Below, one piece after another: positions 1-8,240 of a DNA stretch of 58,484 nt (positions within the stretch are counted from its first letter, which is position 1; the number at the start of each line of letters is the position of its first letter). Position numbers and translations under genes: made by a program. Origin of the DNA: Christensenella sp. UBA1431. GTDB taxonomy: Bacteria; Bacillota; Clostridia; Christensenellales; UBA1431. Under the pieces are notes generated by a model. It had not been told where the DNA came from, did no database searches, and was given only the letters and a program-made list of their open reading frames with translations. The stretch covers positions 16,371-74,854 of the forward strand of contig DCTV01000070.1 in NCBI GenBank assembly GCA_002329665.1, read 5' to 3'.

Positions 1-111
1 ATGACGGACGGGCGGCGCTGATGGATGCACGATCCGAACATATCTGTGCAAAACGAAGCCTGATGGAATATAATGGAACAAAGCATAATACCGGAATTAT
101 ATGAGGTTAAC
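1..111. other. Window edge and upstream region of the acetyltransferase gene
   Basis: No complete gene is visible here. A TATAAT hexamer lies at 69-74, with only a weak -35 candidate (TGTGCA, 45-50). If this is the -10 box, transcription begins near 81. That would exclude the ATG at 73 and favour the ATG at 112 as the start of the next gene. A preceding gene may end before position 21, but too little is present to judge. Confidence 0.4.
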
Positions 112-510
112 ATGAAGATAAGAGCGTATTCGGCGGCGGATGAGGCGAAGCTGTTCGAACTGATGCGAGACGAAGGCGAAGGATGGTCCTGTTACTTCGC
201 GGACGAACAAATCGGGAAGTACAAGCTGGCGTTGGAGAACTCGCGCACCTATGTTGCCTATGAAGGCGATACGTTATGCGGTTTTATGCGGTGCAGGGAC
301 GACGACGGCTTCGGCGTCTACATATACGACCTGCTTGTGAAAAAGGAATTTCGCGGGCGCAGTATCGGGCGAATACTGATGGAAACGGTATGCGCCGACT
401 GCCCTGAGGACACGGTCTATGTGATGAGCGATGTCGATGAATACTACGAAAAGCAGGGCTGCCGTCGCGTGGGCTCGATATTCGAAGTAAAAACGCAACG
501 TCAGGTCTGA
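112..510 (+). CDS. GNAT-family N-acetyltransferase
   Basis: This 132-residue protein resembles a single-domain GNAT acetyltransferase, which moves an acetyl group from acetyl-CoA to an amine. The acetyl-CoA-binding segment is visible as VKKEFRGRSIGRILME around residues 77-92. It follows a beta strand (YIYDLLV), as the fold requires. A Tyr-rich C-terminal stretch (DEYYEKQGCRRVG) matches the usual last motif, where a Tyr often serves as general acid. I chose the ATG at 112 because GAGG sits 8 bases upstream and a TATAAT box overlaps the alternative ATG at 73. The substrate cannot be deduced. The gene stands alone, with about 250 bases of non-coding DNA after it. Confidence 0.75.
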   Translation: MKIRAYSAADEAKLFELMRDEGEGWSCYFADEQIGKYKLALENSRTYVAYEGDTLCGFMRCRDDDGFGVYIYDLLVKKEFRGRSIGRILMETVCADCPEDTVYVMSDVDEYYEKQGCRRVGSIFEVKTQRQV

Positions 511-758
511 CGGCATCCATATTCCGGCTGCATATATAAATTGCAGGTATCGATGAACCAAAGCTGCGTTTCCGTTGACTTGTTTTCCATATTATGGTAT
601 CTATAAAGCACCAGAGGTATAAGAATCTCCCTTCGAACTACAAGACATTGACCGGCATTCTTTTTTTGAGCAATTCTTCCTAATGTCTTCACGATCCTGC
701 TGTTGCTGACCAGTACGTTTCGGCTTCATATGTGCAAATCAGTATTGGAGGATTTGCG

Positions 759-1562
759 ATGTTTTGCGCGAATTGCGGTGCAGAAGTATTGCAGGGCGAG
801 AAGTTCTGCGACCAGTGCGGGAACTGTGTGGAGGAAGAAACAGCCGGCCCTTTCAGATACCTTTCCTCGCATATCAAATCGTCCGTTATGAACATCGGCT
901 CGGTATTCAAAAGCCCGCGCGCCTTGATAGCCATGGCCGTCATGCTGATCGTATGGGTCGTGTTCTCCCTGTTGCCGCTGCTTGGCGTAAACCCCATGCC
1001 CGTGCAGATCGCATCGCTCCTGACGTTTTCTCAGGGAGGACTGTACGACGGCGTACACGGTGCGCTGGGCGGGATACTGGGCAAAGTGTTCTTTGCCTAT
1101 CTGGCCATGCCGCTGCTGGCGGGCTACAATCCCTTCAAAGGCGTAGCGGCAGGGTTTCGGCACATACCGGCGGCGTTTTCGAGAGGCGTTCCGCCGGGAT
1201 TGTTTTTCCTGGGGTTGGGTATTGCGCCCATCATGTACAACTTCATGGCGGGCAGCGCATCCCTTATGAAGATCATGGCGGCGTTTGCCGGATTCTTGCT
1301 TGCCTTGCGCGCGATGGGCAGGCAGGAGGGCTTTTTGCGCGGCTTTGTTTCGTCGCTCCTTAACGCATATACCTGGCACGGCGGGGCCGCGCCGTACAAT
1401 GAAAGCGTGCTTGCCGGGCTTGCGGCCGGATTCTTGATTTCCATTCCGCTTTCGCTGTTTGTATTCGGCTACGTCTGTTATTTTGTAGGGCTTGGCCTGT
1501 TGATAATAGGTGCCGTGCTGCAGCTTGTTCTGGGCGGAAGAAAGGGGGTGCAGGCGGTATGA
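759..1562 (+). CDS. Zinc-ribbon multi-spanning membrane protein, function unknown
   Basis: The 267-residue protein begins with a short zinc ribbon: two CxxC pairs (CANC and CDQC) separated by 11 residues. About five or six hydrophobic segments follow, starting near residue 55 (ALIAMAVMLIVWVVFSLLPLL) and ending with a long hydrophobic C-terminus. The ATG at 759 is preceded by TTGGAGG at a good distance; an in-frame ATG at 732 has no such site. The stop codon overlaps the next gene's start (ATGA), so the two are translationally coupled. N-terminal zinc ribbons on membrane proteins are common in Clostridia and are usually of unknown function. It probably acts with the two genes that follow. Confidence 0.7.
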   Translation: MFCANCGAEVLQGEKFCDQCGNCVEEETAGPFRYLSSHIKSSVMNIGSVFKSPRALIAMAVMLIVWVVFSLLPLLGVNPMPVQIASLLTFSQGGLYDGVHGALGGILGKVFFAYLAMPLLAGYNPFKGVAAGFRHIPAAFSRGVPPGLFFLGLGIAPIMYNFMAGSASLMKIMAAFAGFLLALRAMGRQEGFLRGFVSSLLNAYTWHGGAAPYNESVLAGLAAGFLISIPLSLFVFGYVCYFVGLGLLIIGAVLQLVLGGRKGVQAV

Positions 1563-3385
1563 AGCGCATATGCAGGTTTTGCATCATATTCATCGCCGCA
1601 ATGGCCGTACTGCTGCCGGGAACGACCGCATCGGCGCAGTCATCGGATTATTCCGGATCGCTTTATATTGAAGATTTAGGGATGCATTTAGATTTTACCG
1701 TGAGCGGCGGCACCATACTAACCGCTCAGGGCGTTGAAGACCATACGGACTGCCAGCTCACCGGGACGGTCCGCCCGGGGGATATCCTCACCGTATCGGG
1801 TGATGGAAAAGCTATGCCCAAAGGCGATAACTATATGGTCGAAGTATTGCCCTCGACGCTGAAAGCCAGTATTACTTGTTCCCCAAGCTCGGGCACATAT
1901 CCTCCCGGGGAGTCAGAACTAGAAATAGAGCCTGGCAACAGCGGCTCTGTGTACGTCACCTTTCCTGTGACGGAAGACATGGATAAAATAAAAGTTTATT
2001 TATATTTGCTATGCCCCTGGCGTACGAATTATAGCGGATCATCGGCAGACTTAACAGTCAATGCAGTCTTCGAGGTGGAGCAGCCCGAGCCTACGCCCAT
2101 ACTGGCGGGGGGATTGATGGGGACGCCATCACCGCCGCCGTATTCCCCTTCCCCGGGCGCTCCCACCGCTTCGCCGGAAGCGCCTTTGCAGCCGGTCGAC
2201 GCCCCGCAGCAGAACATTCCCGGGTTTACGTCGGGCGGCGGGGATACGGCCGGGGGCTGGATCGCCGCCGCGGCAAGCATTTCCGCGCTGTCCGCCCTGA
2301 TTGCGGCCATTTCCTTCGTAGCAGGGGGAGCGGGTGCGCCGCCTGCTGCCGGACCCGTCCCACCCGCGGGTGTGCCGCCTGCGGCCGGACCCGTCCCGCC
2401 CGCGGGTGTGCCGCCTGCGGCCGGACCCGTCCCGCCTGCGGCCGGTGCGCCGCCTGCGCCCGCGGAAACCATGGCCGGCAAAGTCGGCAAAGCCCTCGAA
2501 GAAGCGACGGAGACGGTGGTTTCCGGACTCGGGACCATTGATTCCATTTTTAAAGTGTTGGGCGTCGAAAACAGGCTGAATAACCTGATCGATGCCTACG
2601 CAGACCAAGCATTCGTACAGAGACAGATGTGGAGATGGTACGATTATACAGGGGAAGAAGCACTGAAGATGAGCGCCGTCAGGAGTTACCTGGCAAATGT
2701 GCGTATGGGCAGGAAACTCTCCGACGCAATCGATACTTACAACGACACGATGAGCTATATAGGGATCGGCATGGACGCGTGGGAAAATACCAAGAGCGTC
2801 GACGGAGAAGGGGGCGTGCTGATAGCGGGCGACGGCTGGATAAAGGCCATCGGAAAATCCGTTGCCGTCAACAATATCATGGACGCGATACTCGAGAAAA
2901 ACCCAGGCGTCGCTATCATGGAGGCCTGCAATTCGCTGTTTCTCGGGGGCACCGAGGCGGGAGATGTCATCAGCCCGGCGACCACGATGAAAGGCGCGTT
3001 CAATATGTTGATAGACACTGTACAGAGCGAATTGGAGGGTTCGGATACCGCTTATGCAAGGGCGAGAGCAGGGGTTTACGGGCCCAACATCCAAAACCTC
3101 TCCTACGGCATGGACATGGCGGGGGAAGCCGTATACGACTCCGAAACCTTTATTAAAGATTTCTCCAACGTCGTATCCGACAAGGATTGGTACGAGAACA
3201 TGTACGATACGGCGGGCAGCATGTGGCGCGATGAGCACGGGAACCTGACCATGGTGGGCAAGGTGGCCGAGCCGGTGACCCAGATGGGCGTCGCCATGAC
3301 GGAAACGGTCGCCGACATGGCGAGGGCTGCGGGCACCGTGACGGAATACGGCATCCAGAAGCTCAGAAACTTCTTTGCATGGTGA
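1559..3385 (+). CDS. Exported or membrane-anchored protein with Pro/Ala repeats, function unknown
   Basis: This 608-residue protein has a signal peptide (about residues 1-26, ending TASAQS). A beta-rich N-terminal region of about 170 residues follows, then a Pro/Ser/Thr linker and a hydrophobic segment near 240-258 (a probable membrane anchor). Three exact 12-residue repeats of the type VPPAAGPVPPAG come next, and a helical C-terminal domain of about 310 residues rich in Gly, Met and Asp. The layout suggests an extracytoplasmic N-terminal part and a separate C-terminal part on the other side of the membrane. I do not recognise either domain. It overlaps the upstream zinc-ribbon gene by 4 bases and is followed 14 bases later by another unknown gene. 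Confidence 0.75.
   Translation: MKRICRFCIIFIAAMAVLLPGTTASAQSSDYSGSLYIEDLGMHLDFTVSGGTILTAQGVEDHTDCQLTGTVRPGDILTVSGDGKAMPKGDNYMVEVLPSTLKASITCSPSSGTYPPGESELEIEPGNSGSVYVTFPVTEDMDKIKVYLYLLCPWRTNYSGSSADLTVNAVFEVEQPEPTPILAGGLMGTPSPPPYSPSPGAPTASPEAPLQPVDAPQQNIPGFTSGGGDTAGGWIAAAASISALSALIAAISFVAGGAGAPPAAGPVPPAGVPPAAGPVPPAGVPPAAGPVPPAAGAPPAPAETMAGKVGKALEEATETVVSGLGTIDSIFKVLGVENRLNNLIDAYADQAFVQRQMWRWYDYTGEEALKMSAVRSYLANVRMGRKLSDAIDTYNDTMSYIGIGMDAWENTKSVDGEGGVLIAGDGWIKAIGKSVAVNNIMDAILEKNPGVAIMEACNSLFLGGTEAGDVISPATTMKGAFNMLIDTVQSELEGSDTAYARARAGVYGPNIQNLSYGMDMAGEAVYDSETFIKDFSNVVSDKDWYENMYDTAGSMWRDEHGNLTMVGKVAEPVTQMGVAMTETVADMARAAGTVTEYGIQKLRNFFAW
2336..2443 (+). repeat. Three tandem 36-bp repeats encoding a Pro/Ala-rich linker
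   Basis: Three head-to-tail copies of 36 bases lie at 2336-2371, 2372-2407 and 2408-2443. Each encodes 12 residues of the form xPPAAGPVPPAx. The copies differ by only a few bases, so they are recent duplications and may vary in number between strains. They lie in frame inside the anchored protein, directly after its hydrophobic segment. Confidence 0.9.
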
Positions 3386-3399
3386 CGGGAGGATTATTA

Positions 3400-4356
3400 A
3401 TGATTCATGTAATGACGATAGAGGACCTGAAATACATGCTCTCCCTGTCGAAGACGCCGCGCAGCGGATACTCCCCCGCGGTCTTTCCGAAAGGCCCGGA
3501 ACCGTCCGGCGAGGGGCGGCAGGCCTCGCGGGACGGTTTGAGCAAGCTCGGCTTCGTGGATGATGCTGTGCTTTCGGCGAAGGGGCGCGCCATAACCGAT
3601 GCCCTTCTTGCGCCCGAGAAAATGGTGCAGACCATCAATGCGTCGCTGATGGACAACGGCCCCGTCTGCTACTGCTATAAAAACGGCTTCTGGGTAATAT
3701 ACTGCCCGGATATCCAGTATAAGCTGTGTACCGTCATCTCCCCGGTATTCCAGGCGCAGATCGAAGAGATGGCCAGGCAGAACCTGTTGCACGGCCTGCG
3801 GCTTCCCGCTTTTGAACCTTTCGGGACGGAACTTACGGAAATAGAGGCCGTGATCCTCAGGCTTACCGATCTCGTGATCGCCAAACGCGTCGAAAAAAAG
3901 GAGGCCCCGCTGACGGAAGACGAATCGTGGTTTTCCATAGACGATATCTACTTCTTTAGAAATCTTGCCGATGTAACGGCGATGATATTGCCTTTTGGCG
4001 AGGCGGAAAGCAAACGGATCCTTGGCGCGCTGGGCGATGTCGGGATGCATAAACAGGCTGTACGGGGCCTCGTAGAAAAAGGGCTGCTGGAATGCGCCGG
4101 ATCGGGCGAAACGTTCCGGCTCCGCCACGGTGCGCCCGCGCGCAAATGGCTGCTCTCCGACCAGACGGTCGACCAGATAGCCTTAACAGGGATATATCCC
4201 CCTTCTGACAGTCGGCTGTATCGCATTACCCGCGCGGGCATACTGAAGATGACCGACGAGGGCGGGAAGATACAGATAACAAGCGTGCCCGACCTGGACT
4301 ACAGCCTTTTCGATTCCGGAAAAGAGCCGCCCGTGTCCGTCGATGCGTCCGGTTAA
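3400..4356 (+). CDS. Cytosolic protein of unknown function, third gene of the zinc-ribbon module
   Basis: The 318-residue protein has no signal peptide or membrane segment. It looks like an alpha/beta protein with two halves, the second starting near residue 185 (SIDDIYFFRNLADV). I chose the ATG at 3400 because GGGAGG lies about 9 bases before it; an in-frame ATG at 3379 overlaps the previous gene. It follows the anchored repeat protein by 14 bases, so an operon is likely. The segment around VDDAVLSAKGRAITDALLAP loosely recalls ESX-secretion partner proteins of the EspG type, but the resemblance is weak and no ESX components lie nearby. I do not assign a function. Confidence 0.65.
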   Translation: MIHVMTIEDLKYMLSLSKTPRSGYSPAVFPKGPEPSGEGRQASRDGLSKLGFVDDAVLSAKGRAITDALLAPEKMVQTINASLMDNGPVCYCYKNGFWVIYCPDIQYKLCTVISPVFQAQIEEMARQNLLHGLRLPAFEPFGTELTEIEAVILRLTDLVIAKRVEKKEAPLTEDESWFSIDDIYFFRNLADVTAMILPFGEAESKRILGALGDVGMHKQAVRGLVEKGLLECAGSGETFRLRHGAPARKWLLSDQTVDQIALTGIYPPSDSRLYRITRAGILKMTDEGGKIQITSVPDLDYSLFDSGKEPPVSVDASG

Positions 4357-4378
4357 CCGCGCCGGGCATGACATATGG

Positions 4379-4409
4379 GACAGCCGTTACACAGCGGGTA
4401 ACGGCTGTC
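4379..4409 (+). terminator. Stem-loop after the unknown three-gene module
   Basis: A perfect 12-bp stem (GACAGCCGTTAC paired with GTAACGGCTGTC) with a short loop begins 23 bases after the stop of the preceding gene. The bases that follow (TTGCTGTATTG) are only partly T-rich, so termination may be weak. Confidence 0.6.
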
Positions 4410-4483
4410 TTGCTGTATTGGAGGATATGTGCATTTGACCGGGCGGGGGGGGGAGGTGTGGCTGATGCTTTGGAAATAATTAC

Positions 4484-4529
4484 ATAATACGTATTATCGT
4501 TTCTGTTTTATGCATAGAGGGTATATAAT
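4484..4529 (+). promoter_or_regulatory. Candidate promoter and palindromic operator of the diguanylate cyclase gene
   Basis: A perfect 14-bp palindrome (ATAATACGTATTAT, 4484-4497) lies just upstream of a TATAAT hexamer at 4524-4529. The -35 region near 4500-4506 (TTTCTG) is a poor match, which fits a promoter that needs an activator bound at the palindrome. The cyclase start is 67 bases beyond the -10 box. The operator role is inference. Confidence 0.4.
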
Positions 4530-4595
4530 GAAGAAACATATCGAGAAATCGTTGCCGTACGAGTCTTAATAGGTGTTGGTTCTGAGGAATACTGT

Positions 4596-5672
4596 GTGAA
4601 AAACCTGCTTAATGTGAGAAGACATGACAGACAATATCAGTTTGGCGCCGCCCTGGTGCTCTATGAGATTGCCGCGGTTTTTGTTCTTTTATGCCTTTAC
4701 TTGATCATAGGCATATACGTCATGGCGTTCGTTACATCCCTGAGCGTTCTGATGTGCCTGATGTGCTATTATTTTTTTGTCCGGGGGAAAGCGCGGGTTG
4801 CGAATGTGATCGGGATGATACTCATATTCTATACGGGCTTCATCGGCGATTACCTGCTGGGATGGCAATGCGGATATCATTACTATATCGTCTGCATGTT
4901 CCCGCTGATCATTGCTTCGGAAAGCCTGTCCAGGCGGGTAAAGATCGCAAGCCTGCCCGTCCTTATCGTTGTCTACGCCGTTATTATGCAAATCATTATG
5001 AATACGAAACCGTCTGTTGCGCTTCCGTATCCTGTAGACGGCATCATAGGAGAATTGAATATGTTTTTGGCGGTTGGCGCAATCGCCTTTGCCTTGTTCT
5101 GGTACAGCGCTGCGGCAACGCAGAACGAGGACAAGCTCAAGGATATGGGCGACAAAATGAACCTGCTGGCCAACACAGACCAGTTGACAGGGCTTCCGAA
5201 CAGACGGTGCCTGTATCAACGCATAAGCCAGTCGATGAACGGATTGGGGGCCATCTACGATACGATGGTCCTGGGCATGGCCGACATCGATGATTTCAAG
5301 AGGATAAACGATACCTACGGGCATCTCTGCGGGGACGAGGTCCTCGTTGAAATGAGCGACCGGATAAAAAGGAGTCTTAGGAAACGCGATGTTGTGGGCA
5401 GGTGGGGGGGAGAGGAATTCCTGTTCATTCTCCCGGATACGGGGCTTGTGGAAGGGACGGAAATCATCGAGAGGATTCAGCGGGCCATAAAGGAAGAAAT
5501 TTTCGTTGAATGCGGAAGCCGGATCAGCGTCACCATGACCATCGGCATCGTGGAATGTGTAGTGGGCTCCGTATTTAGCGATGTGATCCGGCAGATCGAC
5601 AAGAACCTGTATGCGGGCAAAAGAAGCGGGAAAAGCTGTATCGTCGGACACGGCGTCAGGCAAAGCCAATAA
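4596..5672 (+). CDS. Membrane-bound diguanylate cyclase (GGDEF)
   Basis: The 358-residue protein makes cyclic di-GMP from two GTP. About six membrane helices fill residues 17-172, and a GGDEF domain begins near residue 193 (TDQLTGLPNRR). The active-site motif reads GGEEF, an active variant. An RxxD product-inhibition site (RKRD) lies five residues before it, so feedback inhibition by c-di-GMP is likely. The start is a GTG at 4596 with TGAGGAA upstream. The membrane part is not a domain I recognise, so the sensed signal is unknown. The gene is a single transcription unit and ends facing the yhfZ-like regulator. Confidence 0.9.
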   Translation: MKNLLNVRRHDRQYQFGAALVLYEIAAVFVLLCLYLIIGIYVMAFVTSLSVLMCLMCYYFFVRGKARVANVIGMILIFYTGFIGDYLLGWQCGYHYYIVCMFPLIIASESLSRRVKIASLPVLIVVYAVIMQIIMNTKPSVALPYPVDGIIGELNMFLAVGAIAFALFWYSAAATQNEDKLKDMGDKMNLLANTDQLTGLPNRRCLYQRISQSMNGLGAIYDTMVLGMADIDDFKRINDTYGHLCGDEVLVEMSDRIKRSLRKRDVVGRWGGEEFLFILPDTGLVEGTEIIERIQRAIKEEIFVECGSRISVTMTIGIVECVVGSVFSDVIRQIDKNLYAGKRSGKSCIVGHGVRQSQ

Positions 5673-5694
5673 TAATTACCGAGGCAATAATCCG

Positions 5695-6627
5695 TCAATA
5701 AGAAGGGATCCTGACGCCGTCCATGATGTCTTTTTGGATCTTGAGGATTTTTTCGACGTCGAGCACTTCGCGCAGAACGGATGCGAGGGACGTTGTGTCC
5801 TCGCGGATTAAAATGACCGCCCATGCGCTTTCGCGTGTGATGGTCCTCATTTCTTCCGAGTTTTCCGCCGGGACCATGTTCACTCCCGGATATTTTTCCT
5901 CGAGCTCATCGAGGCTCCAAATGGTCGCGTCGATTTCACTTTTTTGAATCTTGGATATGATCTGGTTGTAGCTTAGCGGCACAAAGGTCACGTTTTTCCC
6001 CCTGCTGGCTGTTTGAACCAACTCGGGATGGTCATAGGACGATTCGTCGATACCCACGCGCATCCCGTCTTCTATCCCGGTCATCCCCGGCTCGGAGAAA
6101 ACCAGCATGCTGTGCGTGAGATAGCTCTCACGCCCCAGATCCATAGCCGTATGGAGGTTTCCGATTTCCTTTGCCGCAAGGCGCGCGGTAAGGCGCGAAC
6201 AGACGGTAAAATCCGTATGTTTGTCCAGGAGCCTTTGCACACGCATCCGCCCGCCGCGGATATACGCAAGGCTGAAAGGAATGCCCGCCTCCGCGAACTG
6301 CTCATATATTGCCGTTGCCATCCCCTGCATCCGGGTCGTATAGGGCAGCGGCATGCTTCCGTAAAACAGCGTATTAAGGCTGTATTTCCAGAGGATCTTA
6401 CGGTTGAGACCCGTTATGATCGTTCCCTGGTGTCCATGCGTAGCCAGCTGGACCGCCCCCGAGTCCATAAGCGTTCGCAGGGCTGCATGCACGGTCCCTG
6501 CGCCTGCCGAAAAAAGGCTGCAGTATTCGCTCACGCTAGGGATGCGGTATCCGGGCGAAACCGAAAGAAGCTCTCTGGCCAGCTTCGCAACGACCTCTCC
6601 CTGTTTTGTGAGCAATCTCTTATCCAT
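5695..6627 (-). CDS. yhfZ: YhfZ-type GntR-like transcriptional regulator
   Basis: The 310-residue protein matches the E. coli YhfZ layout: an N-terminal winged helix (RIPSVSEYCSLFSAGAGTVH region, residues about 25-65) and a C-terminal effector domain like a periplasmic binding protein. The phrase MPLPYTTRMQGMA and the terminal IPSY resemble YhfZ closely. I place the start at the ATG at 6627, with GGAACGG 6 bases upstream; a TTG at 6642 is the longer option. A promoter (TTTACA-N16-TACAAT) lies directly upstream. Its position beside the RuBisCO-like and dehydrogenase genes suggests that it senses a substrate or intermediate of that pathway. The effector is unknown. Confidence 0.85.
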   Translation of the reverse strand: MDKRLLTKQGEVVAKLARELLSVSPGYRIPSVSEYCSLFSAGAGTVHAALRTLMDSGAVQLATHGHQGTIITGLNRKILWKYSLNTLFYGSMPLPYTTRMQGMATAIYEQFAEAGIPFSLAYIRGGRMRVQRLLDKHTDFTVCSRLTARLAAKEIGNLHTAMDLGRESYLTHSMLVFSEPGMTGIEDGMRVGIDESSYDHPELVQTASRGKNVTFVPLSYNQIISKIQKSEIDATIWSLDELEEKYPGVNMVPAENSEEMRTITRESAWAVILIREDTTSLASVLREVLDVEKILKIQKDIMDGVRIPSY

Positions 6628-6660
6628 ATGCATCCGTTCCAATTATCCATAATTTATCCT

Positions 6661-6688
6661 ATTGTAGCATAACAGCCCGTTCTGTAAA
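6661..6688 (-). promoter_or_regulatory. Promoter of the yhfZ-like regulator
   Basis: On the minus strand TTTACA (6683-6688) and TACAAT (6661-6666) are separated by 16 bases, a good sigma-A match. The start codon lies about 33 bases downstream of the -10 box. Confidence 0.6.
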
Positions 6689-6724
6689 AGCGTCTCCGCG
6701 TCATGGCGTTTCCCGTACGCCCTG

Positions 6725-6759
6725 AAAAAAACGTGCCGCCGCGGGAGACGCGGCGGCAC
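6725..6759 (-). terminator. Rho-independent terminator of the RLP operon
   Basis: On the minus strand an 11-bp perfect stem (GTGCCGCCGCG/CGCGGCGGCAC) with a 5-base loop is followed by G and seven T residues. It ends the SDR-RLP transcript 65 bases after the RLP stop and insulates it from the yhfZ promoter. Confidence 0.9.
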
Positions 6760-6824
6760 TCATCGCATTTGGTTTTTCCTAAGCACAGCTTATGCTGTCA
6801 GTACGAAGTGCCGTGCAATCCTGA

Positions 6825-8141
6825 TTACTTCGTGAGTTCGAAAATGCTCTCCTGCGGATCGTACACGCCCCAGACGTCGATGGCCGCCTGCAATTCAGGA
6901 TGGTCCTTGGCATACTCTTTCAGGGGTATGTTCAGTTTCCATGCCTCGGCAGCCTGCAACAGCGCGTCGATACCGGCTTTCATGCCCTTGGGATGCGCGT
7001 GCATGCCTGCACCTGCGCCAAGGAGGGTGTCCGGGCCGAGGTCGTTCATGATGGTGGGCACCATGCCGGGATGGAGACCGGCGGCCGGGCTGGGGAAAGC
7101 GGGCTTGAGATCGTAGAAATCCGAGAGCAGGCTCTGGCCGATGCGCACATAGCGGTCGACCAGGCTGGGGATCTTGCCGTAGGCGCAGTTGTATACGACG
7201 ATATCCGCACCCTCCAGGCGCATGAACTTACCGAACACCAGGCTGGAGGACATGCCCGCATGCGGGCTCTGGTAGGACACGCCGCCGTAGCAGGGGTGCG
7301 CTAAAAGAGGGACGTTGATGCTCTCGTCACACGAGAGCGCCGTAAGGCAGCCGTAACCGCAGGCGTGCGCATTGATCATCAATGCCTTGGCGCCCATGTC
7401 GATCGATTTATGCGCCTTTTCGAACAACCTGTCCTGGCGGTCGGTTATGTTGGGGAAATAAAGCGTGCGCTTGCCGGTTTCCTTATAAGCTTTGTCAGAC
7501 GCACGCAGGCAGGCTTCCAGCCTTTCGTAATACGGCGCGTGTGCGGGGTCGGCGATGAGCTCGTCGTCCTTGACCATGTCCACGCCCGCAATGGCGAGAT
7601 TGTAGAACTGGCGCTCGATTACGTCTATGGGGATGCCGGTGCAGGGCTTGATCATCGCCAGCGTCAGCGGACGATCGTGGACGCCGAGAAGGTCCCTGAG
7701 GCCCTGCGTGCCGAATCTGGGCCCTTTAAACCCCGAGACAAAGCTCTTGGGGAAGTACAGGTCGAGCAGTTTGAGATTGTCTACCATGGAAATGTTCCCG
7801 AAAACGCTGGAGAGCATTTCGGGCAGTTGCTGGCCGAAATTCTTCCACGGGAAAGCGATCTGGACGATGAAGGTGCGCACCCGGTCTGGGCATGATGACT
7901 CGTATCCCGGTATGTTGTACACGCCTATTACGCGTCCGACATGGTTTCGCCGCACCTCTTCGGTTTCATCGGGCACACGCGCCCAGGTCCCGGTGGTCTG
8001 TTCCACAGCCACGGCCCCGGCGCGCATCAGGACATCGGTGGTCTCCGCGCTCATCAGGTACGTTGCGATGACGAAATCCTCCATATCGAGGGATTCGTAC
8101 TGGCAGAAAATAATCGGGTCATAGTTCCTTTTGCCGCTCAT
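6825..8141 (-). CDS. RuBisCO-like protein (form IV)
   Basis: The 438-residue protein belongs to the RuBisCO large-subunit superfamily. Conserved positions (spinach numbering): E60/T65/W66 as EQTTGTW, N123 as N116, K175 as K165, the metal site KDDE (K201/D203/E204) as 191-194, H294 as H282, H327 as H294, and loop-6 K334 as K323. Several catalytic residues are changed: K177 to Cys167, R295 to Pro283 and S379 to Ala353. CO2 fixation is therefore very unlikely, while metal-dependent enolisation is still possible. Characterised RLPs act as enolases, isomerases or decarboxylases, for example on 3-oxo-isoapionate 4-phosphate. The neighbouring dehydrogenases, kinase and aldolase fit a sugar-acid pathway. 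The exact reaction is unknown. Confidence 0.9.
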   Translation of the reverse strand: MSGKRNYDPIIFCQYESLDMEDFVIATYLMSAETTDVLMRAGAVAVEQTTGTWARVPDETEEVRRNHVGRVIGVYNIPGYESSCPDRVRTFIVQIAFPWKNFGQQLPEMLSSVFGNISMVDNLKLLDLYFPKSFVSGFKGPRFGTQGLRDLLGVHDRPLTLAMIKPCTGIPIDVIERQFYNLAIAGVDMVKDDELIADPAHAPYYERLEACLRASDKAYKETGKRTLYFPNITDRQDRLFEKAHKSIDMGAKALMINAHACGYGCLTALSCDESINVPLLAHPCYGGVSYQSPHAGMSSSLVFGKFMRLEGADIVVYNCAYGKIPSLVDRYVRIGQSLLSDFYDLKPAFPSPAAGLHPGMVPTIMNDLGPDTLLGAGAGMHAHPKGMKAGIDALLQAAEAWKLNIPLKEYAKDHPELQAAIDVWGVYDPQESIFELTK

Positions 8142-8240
8142 GGTTCGTCCTCCTTAATCGTTGTATAATAAAAATATATCTAAGTATATTTTTGTCTCGT
8201 TGATTGTCAAATTATCCTTCGAAACCCTATTATAGCCGTT

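Noticed and set aside
2129..3238. 369-codon frame on the minus strand over the repeat protein gene
   Set aside because: It is antisense to a gene with a clear signal peptide and start. The Arg-rich part is only the complement of the Pro/Ala repeats.
4441..4456. G-rich run upstream of the diguanylate cyclase
   Set aside because: It might form a quadruplex or be a slipping tract, but it lies in non-coding DNA without further support.
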